Source: Flaveria trinervia
Taxonomy: Eukaryota > Streptophyta > Magnoliopsida > Asterales > Asteraceae
Assembly (NCBI GenBank): GCA_025506515.1
Contig: CM046443.1
Coordinates: 28,343,551-28,407,550, forward strand
Reading direction: 5' to 3'
DNA length: 64,000 nt
Below the pieces are notes generated by a model, which worked only from the letters and a program-made list of their open reading frames with translations, made no database searches and was not told the origin of the DNA. Shown one piece after another: positions 1 to 11,441 of the stretch. Each line of letters begins with the position of its first letter. The stretch's first letter is position 1. The position numbers and the translations under genes are program-made.

Positions 1-51
1 ATTATTGTTATGATGAACATAGATAGGAAATTTTGCAAAACAAGAAAAGGA

Positions 52-1298
52 CTAGAAGAAATTTAACGGCGTACCATTCACCACGTCGTTGTTGGCTTGC
101 GCTTGGTTGGCGTTGATGTTGAAAGCCCTTCCACGAGCCGGTGGCACAGTTCCCGCATTACGAGGACATTGAGGGCGAATATGGCCAGCCTCGCCACAGT
201 TGTAGAAGGTTCGGTTGGTAAGCATGGCAGTGTTATTTGGTGCACGAAGACAGGTAGCCACCAAATGACCATACTTTCCACACAGCGAGCAGACTCGGCA
301 TGGAATGTTGCTTGAATGATGGTACTTGCACGTGTTACACATAGGATGTGGACCAGCATAAACTTTAGCCATGGGAGCTTGATTCGCAACCACCATTTGT
401 TTTTGAGGAGCATTAGGGGCGGTCACAGCGTAGTTGCGTGTCGGGGTGAACTTACGCTTCTTGTTTTGAGAAGATGACTCGGCCTTTACCTCCTTTGTTG
501 CCTCAGGTGTCACCTTCGCTATAGCCTTGGAACCCTTTGCCGACATCATGCCAGCTCTTATATGATTCTCGGTGAGCTGTGCAGTAATAGTAATCGCCTC
601 CTCCAAGGTTGTGGGCCTACTACCCACCACCGCATCTTGAATTTGGGGTGGCACCCCCTTGATAAATTTTTCAATGTTACGGGGCACGGTGTCCACCATG
701 TGAGGTAGAAGCATACTCAACTCATGATGTCGGGTGGAATAAGCCAAATGATTCCCACCATCTTGTTTGAGATTCCAGAATTCCTCCTCTAGCTTTTGTA
801 ACTTGCTCCTTGGACAAAACTTTTGAATCATAACCTCCTTGAACTCCTCCCAGGACAAGGCCAAAGCAACCTCAGTTCCACGGTTTCTCTTCTCACTATT
901 CCACCATGTGAGTGCTCGTTGTTGAAGAACACTTGTGGCATAGCGAACCTTGAACTCGTTGGGACACTCGCTAACAATGAACGTATTCTCCATACTTTCA
1001 AACCACTCGAGAAGTCCAGTGGCTCCTTCTTTTCCACTAAAGCTAGTGGGTTTGAACGAGTTAAAGTGTTTGAAGGTGCAAGTACGGTTGTTCCTTTTTG
1101 ATTGTTCTCATTTTGATTGTTGCTATTCTCTCCATTAGCACCACTATTGTTCCCATTGATGTTGTTGTTGTTGCTATTAGCCATTAGTGTGCTATTGAGT
1201 TCAGCCACCATAGTCGGGAGAACGGCAGCCATTTGTCGCGCAATCATGGCAGCCAGCTTACGGTCGGAACTTCCACACTTTCCATGGTGACGAGACAT
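52..1298 (-). pseudogene. Ty3-type gag of element A, frameshifted
   Basis: Gag would form the particle and bind element RNA. Two overlapping minus-strand frames make it up. The N-terminal part starts at the ATG at 1298, runs to 828 and has an Asn-rich linker. The main part (993 to 52) holds the retrotransposon gag core with ALTWWNSE and the pattern around LSWEEFKEVMIQKFCP. Near the C-terminus are a Cys/His-rich segment (PMCNTCKYHH), one complete CCHC knuckle (CSLCGKYGHLVATC), and a second knuckle that has lost its first Cys (FYNCGEAGHIRPQC). A frameshift lies near 1000. The frame ends in a TAG at 52-54, before any protease, which is unusual because gag and pol are normally fused in this lineage. 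Protease and pol would lie left of the window. The architecture is the same as the gag at 8902-10677. Confidence 0.9.
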
Positions 1299-1957
1299 GC
1301 TGGATATACAAATATGAGTTAGTTACAGGAGCGGGGATAACAGAGGATAGTAGTTTAACAAAGATAAGCTAAGAGTTTTAAAGTACACGGGATGTTTCCA
1401 TTTGGTAACGCATTACCATTTGAAAACGTTGACACGTCAAGGTGAATTGACCCATTTACCTTAGAAACTTGTGTATGTTGACCATAGTTTATCACTCATC
1501 CCAGAAATCCCCAGGTAAGCATAACTAGTCCCGTAGGATTTATGCGATATGCTTGCCTTAGCCCGAGGGCCTTTTGCCAGGAAAACCAGGATACAGGTGT
1601 CTATGTGTCACACAATATTTCTTAGGTTCATAGAGTCAAAACCTTGATGAGATTTATATAGATTAGACATAACGTCTAAAGATCCAAGTCATAACATAAG
1701 CATAAGATTCCACGTGTCGACGAGAGTAAGATTAAGAGAGTTCATGTTCGGGGAGAGTCAAAGAGTCAAAGTCAAGTTTATGGAGACAAATAACAATGTT
1801 TAGGCAATCCTATGCTAAGGCATCAAATTGCACATAAGAGGCATAGCATATGTAGCATGAAAAGTATATAATTTAAGATAGAAATATAATTCTATAAGGT
1901 TCATGCATACTATAGCCTAGGTCACCATTTCTAATAACCTAGATCCCTATAGTTATG
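1299..1957 (-). other. Untranslated leader of element A
   Basis: This stretch lies between the primer-binding site and the gag start on the minus strand. It has no long open frame and fits the leader position of a Ty3 element. No other feature is visible in it. Confidence 0.7.
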
Positions 1958-1970
1958 GGCTCTGATACCA
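1958..1970 (-). promoter_or_regulatory. Primer-binding site of element A (initiator-Met tRNA)
   Basis: On the minus strand this reads TGGTATCAGAGCC, complementary to the 3' end of plant initiator methionine tRNA, which primes minus-strand DNA synthesis. It lies 3 nt inside the LTR boundary at 1974, the expected spacing, and so fixes the element's orientation. Confidence 0.93.
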
Positions 1971-1973
1971 ATC

Positions 1974-4391
1974 TGTCACACCCCAACCTTGACGGCGGAA
2001 ACGTCGAGGAGTGAAAGTTAAGATCGTTCATAGCCACATAACGCTATTAATAATCCAAATATTTTCACACATAAGTTTCATTTGTCACATTACAAATATA
2101 AGTCTCAAAGGATATAAAAACATAACGTAAAATGTAACAATTCATTCTAATTATTATTTAATCTAGGTCCATTCCTAGATGTGCAAGCTTCAGTGTGTAG
2201 ATATTCAAACTTGGGCATTTCCTGAAACATGTTAAAAATAAGGGTCAACAATAATGTTGGTGAGCATTCTATAGTTTTAAATACATAAGTATATAAAAGA
2301 TGGCAATTCCAGTCATGAGTTAGTGAATAAAGTGATTAGGGATGTTATGAACAATGCAACAATCAAACCTCGACAAAATTTTACAAGTCTCAACGTTAAA
2401 AGTATACACGATCAGCTAAGTGTACTTGGATCAACCAAGCAGGCTTGTCTTACCCATAGATCTATGACTTCGATGGGCTAGCAATAGTTAATGGTTGTAC
2501 ATATAACGCCATAACATGGTAATCACGAAAGTTCAACTAACCACACTTTTACAAGATGAATTGCCATAGGTTTACAAGTCTCAAATAAGTCTACGAGTGC
2601 AATAGTATAAGTTAACATGTTTCACCCCAAAGTGTGAAAATAGGAAAAAGGGGTATAGAATATTCACGTGATCAAATAATATATATTTGATGATTAATAT
2701 GAATAATAACAAGCAACGCTTCAACGTAGACCTTCACAACGCACCTAAAACAAGTATATTTATAAGATTTTTAAGTTAATAATAAAATTAACGTTTTAAC
2801 GCGAACAAGAGTTTAGGATTTTGGGGTTTTATAAACAATTTGGTAAACCCTTATTTATATATTTAGTTCAATAGAGAAACATTATAAAATTTTAAAGGAG
2901 AAATAGCCATTGTTAATAATTTGTGCAACAAAAACATATATCTTTAATCAAAGAAAACATAAGACTCAATAATAATTAATAATTCAAATTATTATATAAA
3001 TCCATTTGCTTGTACAATACTTAGTTATAACTTTTATAATACATATTAATTATTTTATAAGGATAAATTTACAGAAAAATATTTTGTTGATTTTAAAAAA
3101 AATTAGAAATTGTAAAAATTATTTTTACATGAAATAAATTTTTTCTAAAATAACATTAAGGCTAAAAAACCATTTTAAAATAATAAGAGGGTGCCCGGGT
3201 TCGAACCCGGGACCTCTTAATTGAAATGTGGTGAGTGAACCAGTGAACCAGCTTCCAGCCGCGATTTAAACTTTGTTTTAATAAGCAAAATACAACAACA
3301 CCGAATCCCCCCAAATCGCACGAACCCTAGTTTGATCATGACCACAATTGAAGATCAAATCGAGTTTTCTATCGATTTAAATCATGGGGCTTTTATTTCC
3401 CACAGATTTCGAGTATATACATTCATTTAATTACCCGATTAAAAATGGATTTGAGAAGAATGCGACAATGAGCAACCCGCGGCTATTGAACAAGTAATCG
3501 ATGTGTAATAGTTGATGATAATGGAATTAATCTTGTGTGAAGCTTCGACGAGTAACCACGACTTGAAGCCCTCAACAAATTTCCGATTTTGAAGCGCAGA
3601 AGGTCGTGTTTGATTAGTTGCAGGTTGCGACTTCGAATGATAATGGATTTTGATGATTTTGTTTGTTTCAGGTGCAATTGAGTGTTGCATTCGATTAAGG
3701 ATTGATAAATGACAGTTTATGCTGAGTTAATTCAATTATTTTACGGTTTAATAATGAAACGACAATCGGGTTTAAGTGTTTCGGTTTTGAACTCGATTCG
3801 GCTTGTAACCGATGTTTGAAGATGATTAATTGGTGAGCATAAGTTTGAAACGTTCAAACGAACCGATTGGAATGATTTTGGTACCAAAATTCAGAGGTTT
3901 CGGGTGGATTTGGAGATCACCGGCGCCGCGCCGGACCTTGCCGGCCGGCGGCCGGAAATACGGGGAAAGAGGGAAAAGAGGGGTTTGGGTTTGGTTAATT
4001 TACACCATTAGTCCTTGCGGTTTCCAGTTTGTTATTTCGAGCCCAAACTTTCTTTTCAATGTTTCAAAATTGACAAAAAGGTCCCTTGAGTTTAAATTAA
4101 GTTTAATGTTTAAATATTTTCAAGTTTAGAAATTTTCATTTCATATTACCTTTATTGTTCTTATTATTATTATTATTAGTAGTAGTAGTAACATAATTAT
4201 TATTTCCCTTATAATTTGTTATTATTATTATCATTATTATTATAACATATTATTATTACTCTTATAAATTTAAAAGAGCAATTAAGATAATAATCATAAG
4301 CAACCCATAAGTTTCATAAATAACACAATTAGCCCATGCAAGAATTTAACAATGCTGATTTTAAATTAACCTAAAATTACAAGATGTTACA
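1974..4391 (-). repeat. 5' LTR of Ty3 element A (about 2.4 kb)
   Basis: The segment starts TGTCACACC and ends TGTTACA on the + strand, giving TG...CA LTR ends on either strand, and abuts the PBS. Its ends and interior match, diverged and in inverse orientation, the isolated LTR at 60249-62830 (shared CTCGACG/GTTTCCGCC block next to the TGTGACA end, an ATT-rich block near the other end). The partner 3' LTR lies left of the window. The interior is AT-rich, with a GC-rich patch near 3920-3960 and an ATT/TTA microsatellite near 4160-4255. The short open frames inside it look accidental. Confidence 0.87.
3185..3218. other. tRNA T-arm-like perfect palindrome inside the A LTR
   Basis: CCCGGGTTCGAACCCGGG (3194-3211) is a perfect 18-bp palindrome. 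It is flanked by a second complementary pair, AAGAGG / CCTCTT, so a long hairpin is possible. The centre contains GGTTCGAACCC, which matches the B-box of RNA polymerase III promoters and the tRNA T-loop. The other LTR of the family carries GGTTTGAATCC in an equivalent context near 61510. Function is not known. Confidence 0.6.
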
Positions 4392-4757
4392 GTTCACACC
4401 TAGAACCCCACCAAAAACACACACAACCGAGCACACACAAACGCATAAGCATGTAACCGAGCTAAGGCCAATTAAGACACTATAAAAACATGAATTCTTA
4501 CCTTGAATTCAAACTTCTATATTTATTCTTCAAAAGCCCAAAAGCTTCCTGCCTTTTCTCCTTTTCTCTCTCTCTAAAACCGAATGAAGGTGTATTGTGA
4601 GAGGAGAGTGGGCGGCCATGCCCACTTTACACCAACTTTGAAAGTTTTAGTTCCTTTTTGACATATTAGGTCCCTCTACTTGGGCTTTATATCTTTGCCT
4701 TTTTATTCTTCACTTTATTCTTTTGTTTGAGCCTTCTAAAAATAACTGGGTGTTACA
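4392..4757 (-). repeat. LTR-like remnant interrupted by element A
   Basis: On the minus strand this begins TGTAACACCCAG, as many plant LTRs do. It has a TATA-like GATATAAAGC, followed by a GAGAGAGAGA-rich stretch beside GGTTTTAG. Similar wording (GGTTTTAGAGAGAGAAA downstream of a TATAAAAGG) occurs at 28730-28840 on the same strand. It stops exactly where the LTR of A begins. Calling it the 3' LTR of element D is possible, but no polypurine tract is visible next to 4757. Confidence 0.4.
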
Positions 4758-5535
4758 TGTATACAATTATTTTTAAACTTAAACTCAAAACTCACCAACT
4801 ATTTAATTGGCCCAAATTTTTTAGCATGTTTAGGTATTTGATGAACGGACTTAGCATAGACCCCTTTAGATGATAAGAGCTCTTGGAAGCCCATCCTTGA
4901 TTTGGCATTAATTTGTTTAAAGATAATACATCTTTAAGACTATTTGTGTTATGATTTGCTCAAAACACTTGTTTTATTTTGGTTGAACCATGTATATCGT
5001 CCCCGGTGGACAAAGAGATAACAATTTTAATATGTAATGATGTAATTCCATGCTTGATTTCTTTAATCTTTGGTTATTTGAAGTAAGTTTATGCTGGTTC
5101 ATTGATTATTAGTCATCACACATTATCGGCCCTAACCATGGTGTGACAAAAAATATTCCTAAGGTCATTTCACTTTTTTACAGGAAATCTACCATCCTCT
5201 AGTTATCTAATAGTCACCAATAAACTAGAATACTTTACATGATTACCATGTAAAGTTCTCACATTAGAGCACATAATAGTGTCCCTACTTCTACTATTCA
5301 TCCACGGAAAAAGATGCAGGATTAATTAAATTCTAATAATCACACGGTCTTAATGTATAGATGCCTGAACATAGTTAAATAGAAAACATACTTAACTATT
5401 TCTATATGATTCTTGGCCATATATCCCGCCATTTACAATTCATCCATAGAAAAATATACAGGATTCATAAAAAATTCTGATAATCATATAGTTTTAATTT
5501 ATAGATGCATAAACACCCATACATAGAAAACATAC
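4758..5535. other. Gene-free stretch with a duplicated ~100-bp segment
   Basis: There is no convincing coding frame. Two imperfect direct copies start at 5296 and 5438 (both ATTCATCC..., later ATAGAAAACATAC), spaced 142 bp. The intervening motif CTATTTCTATATGATTCTTG (about 5396) recurs at about 5712 inside the gag remnant next door, so part of that gag was probably duplicated here. Confidence 0.5.
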
Positions 5536-6101
5536 CTAAACAATGTCAAGGCCCACTCTAGATTCCTTTCTTGTCATCATGAAGGCCTTTACCTTAGCTT
5601 TCTGCTCCTCCCCTCCTCTTTTCTCATTCCTTTTTCTTGTTCCGGAACCCTCTTGCCTTGGCTTCCTGTGGTCTCTACACAAATGACCCATTTCCCTACA
5701 GTTAAAATGCTTAACTATTTCTATATAATTCTTGGCCATATATCCCACCTTTCCACATGTGAATCACGTTCGTCCCTAGTCTACACTCACCACTATGCCT
5801 ATTCCCATATTTCTTACACTCCTTCATGCCTTTAACGCCCTCATTTTTTATCCTATGACTCTTCACCGTTCTCTTCTTCTCACCAACTATGAAACTATCA
5901 TTCCTAAATTGTTTTCCATTCATATTCCGACCACCGTTCCACGTTTTCCTTAACTCATACAAAGGCACTTTCTTCCATCCATCATATAACCACTCTGCTA
6001 ACTCCACCACTGACCTAAATGTCTTTGGTCAAGCAACAATCATGCCTTTCAGATGTGCATAGGCAATCTTTGTATGTCCCATTTGATCTTTTTGGATTCT
6101 A
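5536..6101 (-). pseudogene. Ty3-type gag remnant of element D, zinc-knuckle part
   Basis: Two minus-strand frames (6010 to 5711 and 5748 to 5536) encode a decayed gag C-terminal half. It has VELAEWLYDGWK, then CKKYGNRHSGEC (first Cys pair incomplete) and FNCREMGHLCRDH, a degenerate CCHC pair, then a basic tail (RKRNEKRGGEEQKAK). The sequence continues across the insertion of element B into 27991-28160: the 5-bp target site TTCTA occurs on both sides. The remnant therefore predates B. No protease or pol follows on the left. Confidence 0.75.
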
Positions 6102-6161
6102 TGTGACATCCGTCACCTAAAGGTCCATCAATTAACGTGGTTTCTGTTAACTAGGGCTGGG

Positions 6162-6169
6162 TATAAATA
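6162..6169 (+). promoter_or_regulatory. TATA box of the element B LTR
   Basis: TATAAATA in the context GGGTATAAATACCC is conserved in the 3' LTR near 26523. It is followed by a pyrimidine-rich stretch (CTTCTTCTTCTCC), a plausible transcription start region. It would drive genomic RNA of B. Confidence 0.6.
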
Positions 6170-6539
6170 CCCATATTCCAGCCTAGCCTCCATTCCATCT
6201 TCTTCTTCTCCACTTTTCTCCCCCTCCTTGCACCAAACCGCCATATTTCTTCGCGTTTGCACCGGCAAGACCTCGGCTACAGCTGAGTCTACTCCATTCT
6301 TGCAGGTAGACAACCTTGGTCGTCCTTTTTCGTGCTTGTTTTACTGCTGTTCTTTAACAATTTCGGGTGCTCGGGGCCAACCCGAGCACATGAGGTCGTG
6401 TGGTTGCATGTGATGTCTTTCTGCGTGTTCTTCTTGTTTGGGTGTGTGCAGATTGTGTTTCTGGAAGTGCTTGTTGTGTAAATCTCATGCACGGAGCAGA
6501 CGAAGGCTGCTCTACACTTCCGTAGTCGCGATTTTGTTG

Positions 6540-6960
6540 TTCTGGCGACTGGGTCTTCCGTGCGACTGGGTGAGTCGTGTGACTGGGTCATGTGATTGTG
6601 TCTATTGTGCGACTGAGTTGTGCTATTGGGTGTTTCGTGCGACCGAGTCGTGCGACTGTGTGTATGTGTGCGATTGAGTCAATGCGGATGAATGTGTACG
6701 ATTGTGCGTGTATCGCACGACTGAATGTTGAGTCGCACGAATGAAACTGATTCGTACGAATGAAGGTTGATTTGTGCGTATGGATGTTGAGTTGTGCGAT
6801 TGGGTGCTGTGTGGTATGAATGAATGCTGAGTCGCACGAATGAAGGTTCAATCGTATGAATGAAGCTGATTCTTACAAATGAGGGTTGATTCGTGCTGGT
6901 GGAGTTTCGAGTCGTGCGTCTTGTCCTGTCGTGCGATTGGAGTTGTTGTGTGTGAGTTTC
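6540..6960 (+). repeat. Degenerate short-motif array in the LTR of B
   Basis: Dozens of imperfect repeats of TCGTGCGACTGRGT, CGCACGAATGAAGG and TTCGTACGAATGAAG lie back to back. Spacing is irregular, about 12-28 bp. The same array, shortened, is at about 26880-27190 in the 3' LTR. It lies downstream of the TATA box and so would be transcribed. It creates several accidental open frames. Confidence 0.8.
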
Positions 6961-8306
6961 TTCTGTGTGTGGTGCGTGTTTGTCATGTGAGGTTAAGGTG
7001 ACGTCGACATGGCTATCATTGCTAATGACATATTTCAGTTAATAGTATCAAACTTATTAACGCTATTCCAAATCAAATCAACATAACATTCTACAATTGT
7101 CACCAACCGAATTGTAACCACTAATATTTACTAAGCATTTCTTTAATAACGATGACACTTTTACACAAATATCATCGTCAATGGCAACGATTTCCAGTAC
7201 TTGGATCTACATAAGATCTAATATGCATGGTTGCTTGTGTGTGTTCGACGCAACCGAACCGATACACCCCGAACCGACCAAACGTTACTATTTTCTTCAT
7301 ATGTATCATTAGTGCTTAACAATAACTATCAATAGGTCTTTAATCGTTTATTGCATACAACATCTGGAAACTTTGATCATTCATACTTACCACCTAAAAA
7401 GTGAGTTTCGTGGCCCTTTTTTATGCTTATACAACATTTCAATAATTTACAAACATGGGGGAAAAGTATGCTCACCCATTTTCTTCATGCTGTACAACTT
7501 ACATAGAATTTACATACTTGGAATCAACGTGTTACTATTTTGTGAGGACTTATCTGATACATGCTTGAGTTCGCTGTGTGGTACTTTCTTTACAACCATT
7601 TAATTCCGGTGTTGGAACTGACGGATAGGTATTGGTAGTACTACTGGGTTGACACCCCCACCCTTGTTTGTTGGTATACTAGTTAGTACCAACAGTGGCC
7701 AGGAACGGGCCCTTGGGTGAATATATTCTGACAAGATTTTATGTGTACGTCATTAGGTTTGGTTGTAAAGCTCATTGTCATGTGATTTTGCTTACTTATA
7801 ACTGCATTCACGGATTTCCACAATAATTACTATAAAGCATCAATTACTTATTTACTATTTAAACCTGCGAGCTCACCAACAATTTTTTTGACCATTTTGA
7901 GCATATCTTTTCAGGTGACAATGCTAATTGAAGATCTTGGTGTGCTGCCTTAGTGTGGACACTAGGATGCATTTTTAAGACTAAACATACTTGCCAAACA
8001 TTTGTTTTGGAACATTGTTGTAGTCTGATTAAACAATATCATTCTTTTGATACTTGTTCCCGGGTTGTGGGAATTACAATACAATGTTATCTTCATTTGA
8101 TTACGTGAATCATTTATCTTGTTATGCTTATGGCTATGTTGTCGTGAATATTGACTAAACGCAACACAAGTCTCCTTTGTGTCGGGTGCCGTCATGACAC
8201 ACTTGTCCTCACTACATATATTGCATCTCTATTGTTTACCATGTGTTATGACAATCCCGTGTCGTTACATCCCCGTGTTTCCGCTTTTAGCGGGAGTGTG
8301 ACAGAT

Positions 8307-8319
8307 TGGTATCAGAGCC
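8307..8319 (+). promoter_or_regulatory. Primer-binding site of element B (initiator-Met tRNA)
   Basis: TGGTATCAGAGCC, 3 nt after the LTR end TGTGACA, matches the 3' end of initiator-Met tRNA. The 8320-8901 stretch that follows is the untranslated leader and has no open frame of note. Confidence 0.95.
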
Positions 8320-8901
8320 ATTGGTTATAGAAAATTAGGCAATTCACTTGACCTAGACTATAACCTAGGAACCTTCATGTAGATTTGCATGCTAGGGTTA
8401 TGTGCATTTAATATCCCATGTGTGTTCCTCGTTACTTGTTTGTATATCTATCTGCCTTGTGATCTATTCACCCTTTGAGAGAGCCCTTATGCTCACTCCT
8501 TATGGGATGCTTCTACTGGATCTTCCGTTACCTCTGCGTGTCGAGTTGTTTTATTAAATTCGGGTATGAAACCCGAAAAGATCTTCACAGATCATGCGAT
8601 TGCACTTGACCATAGACACTGGGATTGACCCTGAGGAGGTTATGTCTGAAACCTCGAAAGAGGAGGAGATAGACAACCTTCGCTAGAGTAAACATGATTA
8701 CATGCATGGATTGCAATTATTATGATTGGACTACTGTTGGAACATTACCAATTCATGGTGTGAGAACTACACGACTTGCATGTGATGTGTGGTAACAATA
8801 AATGTGATATTAACTTGGAATGTTGGACTTTGATGAGTGGTATGGATAATATACTTTGAAATGGTTAAAGCTTATGTGTTTACTACTTTTATGAATAGAA
8901 A

Positions 8902-10677
8902 ATGCCACCTCGAAGAGTGACCCGCAGCAACAGTAGTAGAAGTGAAGCCTCGAGGGGCAGAGGCAGAGGTAGAACACCAGGAGCAAGTGATGGCCCTGCA
9001 AGTAACATTCAAGGAAAAGGAAACTCTGACATGGCAGCTCTGATCGCTCAACAGCTGGCTGCATAAATCCCAACTATAGTGGCCCAAGTGAGCGATGCTC
9101 TTCAGAATCACCACCCCCACAGGGACGGTGGCAATGATAACGAGGATAATGGAGAAAGAGGTCAAGGTGTGATTGAAACTAAAGTGGGAAATGGGAACCC
9201 GACCGGGAATGAGAGTAATCAGGAAACCGGGAATGGTGGAACTGCCGGTAATAAGACTAGGGTTGTTAGTAAAAGATGGGGGTGCTCTTACAAGGAATTT
9301 GTGGCTTGTAAACCGAAAGAATTTGATGGAAAAGGTGGAGCGATAGCCCTAATCAGATGGCTTGAGAAGATGGATGCAGTGATCGATATCAGCGAGTGCC
9401 TCGACGGCCAGAAAATCAAGTATGCCACGTGTTCACTACAGGGCAAGGCACTAACTTGGTGGAACACCCAGGTTCAGGCTAGGGGAAGAGAATCAGTGAT
9501 GCAGATGTCATGGGATGAGTTTAAGGCCCTAATCACTGAGGAGTACTGCCCCCTCAATGAGATATAGAAGCTGGAGCATGAATTCTGGAATCATGCTATG
9601 GTGGGGGCCGGGCACGCAGCTTACACTGATCGATTTCACGAGCTGGCAAGACTGGTTCCACATCTAGTGACTCCGGAATCCAAGAGAATCGAGAGGTATA
9701 TTTGGGGACTTGCGCCTCAAATCCAGGCGATGGTAACCGTAGCTGCTCCTCCTATGATCCGGAGCGCAATTCTGAAGGCTGGCGCTCTAACAGACGAGAT
9801 GGTGAGAACAGGGGTCTTGGGAAGAGGAGCAGAGAAAAGAAAGGATGTTGGGGAAGCGAGTCGGTCAAGTGTCGAGAAATTTGACAAAAGGGCCAAGACA
9901 ACCATAAATTTCATGGCCGTGACACAGGGCAAGAAAGAGTACATAGCGCCGCACCCCAAGTGTGATAGGTGCAACTTCCATCATCCCCGAGGAATGCTGT
10001 GCCGGGTGTGCATGAACTATAGACGCCCGGGGCATCTAGCGAGAGACTGCAGAGTAGCACTGAATCTGGTGGCACCAGTTAACACGGTTAACCTCGCCGG
10101 GAATGCCAGGGTCTGTTATGAGTGTGGAAGCCCTGACCACTACAGAAATGTGTGCCCCAGACTGAATCGGGCGCCGGGTCAGCAAGGGAACAATCAACAA
10201 CAGGTGATGGCCACAGCTGGAAATCAAGGCCCGACAAATCAAGGAAATATAGCTCGGCGATGTGCATTTGTCATTGGAGCCAATGATGCCCGTCAGGACC
10301 CAAATGTTGTCATGGGTACACACTTACTTAATAATCACTTCGCATCTATATTATTTGATACGGGAGCAGACAATAGCTTTATATCTTCTGAGTTTGTGCA
10401 ATTGATTGATTTGAGTCCTAGTAGGCTAGAAACTAGCTACTCCGTAGAAATGGCCAATGGTAGGGTTGTACATGCTGATGCAATCATTAGAAAGTGCTCG
10501 ATGATATTAGATAACCATGCCTTTGATATAGACTTGATACCCTTTGAGTTAGGGAGTTTCGACGTGATTGTGGGAATGGATTGGTTGTCGAAACACAGAG
10601 CTGAGATTGTCTGTTGGGACAAAGTAGTACGAATCCCCATGCCAAATAGGGAGGTGCTCAGAATGCAAGAAGAATAA
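8902..10677 (+). pseudogene. gag-protease of Ty3 element B
   Basis: One continuous frame from the ATG at 8902 (MPPRRVTRSN, Arg/Ser-rich start) to the TAA at 10675, broken only by in-frame stops at 9064 and 9565. In order it has a low-complexity N-terminus; the gag core (CSLQGKALTWWNTQ; later HELARLVPHL and RYIWGLAPQIQ); a Cys/His segment (PKCDRCNFHH); a disturbed first knuckle (CRVCMNYRRPGHLARDC, with extra residues); a second CCHC knuckle (CYECGSPDHYRNVC); and a pepsin-like protease with catalytic ILFDTGADNSFIS and the later DVIVGMDWL. Both internal stops are a single C-to-T change from a Gln codon. The 10675 stop separates protease from RT. Confidence 0.93.
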
Positions 10678-11441
10678 CAGGGAAGAAACCTAAAGCTTAT
10701 CTCTTGCATGAAAGCACGCCGAAGTTTACGGAAACAATGATACGCGTTTCTAGCTCACGTAGTAGAAAAGAAGGAGGAGGAGAGGAAATTGGTAGATATT
10801 CCAGTAGTACGGGACTACCCAGATGTATTTCCTAATGACATGTCTGGTTTGCCTCCTCCACGACAAGTGGAATTTCGTAAAGATTTGGTTCCTGGAGCTA
10901 CGCCGGTGGCAAAGAAGCCATATCGGTTAGCACCATCAGAAACGCAAGAGTTATCTAGTCAATTACAGGAACTACTGGAGAAGGGTTTTATCCGGCCGAG
11001 TCACTAACCATGGGGAGCACCGGTGTTATTTGTCAAAAAGAAAGATGGGTTGTTCCGAATGTGTATCGATTACCGCGAGTTGAACAAGCTAACCATGAAG
11101 AATCGGTATCCTCTCCCCAGGATCAACGATCTGTTTGACCAGCTACAAGGAGCTTCATATTTCTCCAAGATCGACCTTCGTTCTGGATATCATCAAAGAA
11201 CGGTTTTTGAGGATGACATACCGAAAAAAGCATTTAGAACTCGTTATGGGCACTATGAGTCTTGGTCACACCGTTCGGGTTGACTAACGCACTAGCAGTG
11301 TTTATGGACTTAATAATCGGGTGTGTAAACCTTACCTGGATAAGTTTGTGATTAACGATATACTTATCTACTCCCGATCAAAAGAGGATCTTGAAGAACA
11401 CCTTCGGGCAATACTGGAACTGTTACGGGAAGAGAAACTTT
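10678..11441 (+). pseudogene. Reverse transcriptase of element B, N-terminal part
   Basis: Decayed RT in several frames. It shows VVRDYPDVFPNDMSGLPP (linker to RT), KKPYRLAPSE, VLFVKKKDG, RMCIDYRELNKLT, then FSKIDLRSGYHQ. The catalytic box is degraded: the region that should read as the YxDD motif shows VINDILIYS, so one catalytic Asp is missing. Stops lie at 11005 and 11281 and a frameshift follows. The frame is cut at 11441 within EEKL by copia element C and resumes at 23925. Confidence 0.92.

Larger units (their letters stand above)
6102..8303 (+). repeat. 5' LTR of element B (2202 bp)
   Basis: Begins TGTGACATCC and ends GGAGTGTGACA, and aligns along most of its length with 26147-27990. 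Relative to the 3' LTR it lacks about 317 bp after position 6153 (the junction shows the repeat AACT), but keeps about 690 bp (about 6817-7506) that the 3' LTR has lost. It carries a TATA box and a long degenerate motif array. Confidence 0.95.

Noticed and set aside
3185..3218. Functional tRNA gene
   Set aside because: Only a T-arm/B-box-like element is present; no acceptor, D-arm or anticodon arm can be drawn.
3830..4129. 99-residue frame on the + strand
   Set aside because: Lies inside the LTR of element A, antisense to it, and resembles no protein.
5100..5160. Possible LTR end (ATGGTGTGACA)
   Set aside because: No paired LTR, PBS or polypurine tract could be found to support it.
6438..6851. 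Several Cys/His/Ser-rich frames on both strands
   Set aside because: Generated by the degenerate CGCACGA array of the LTR of element B.
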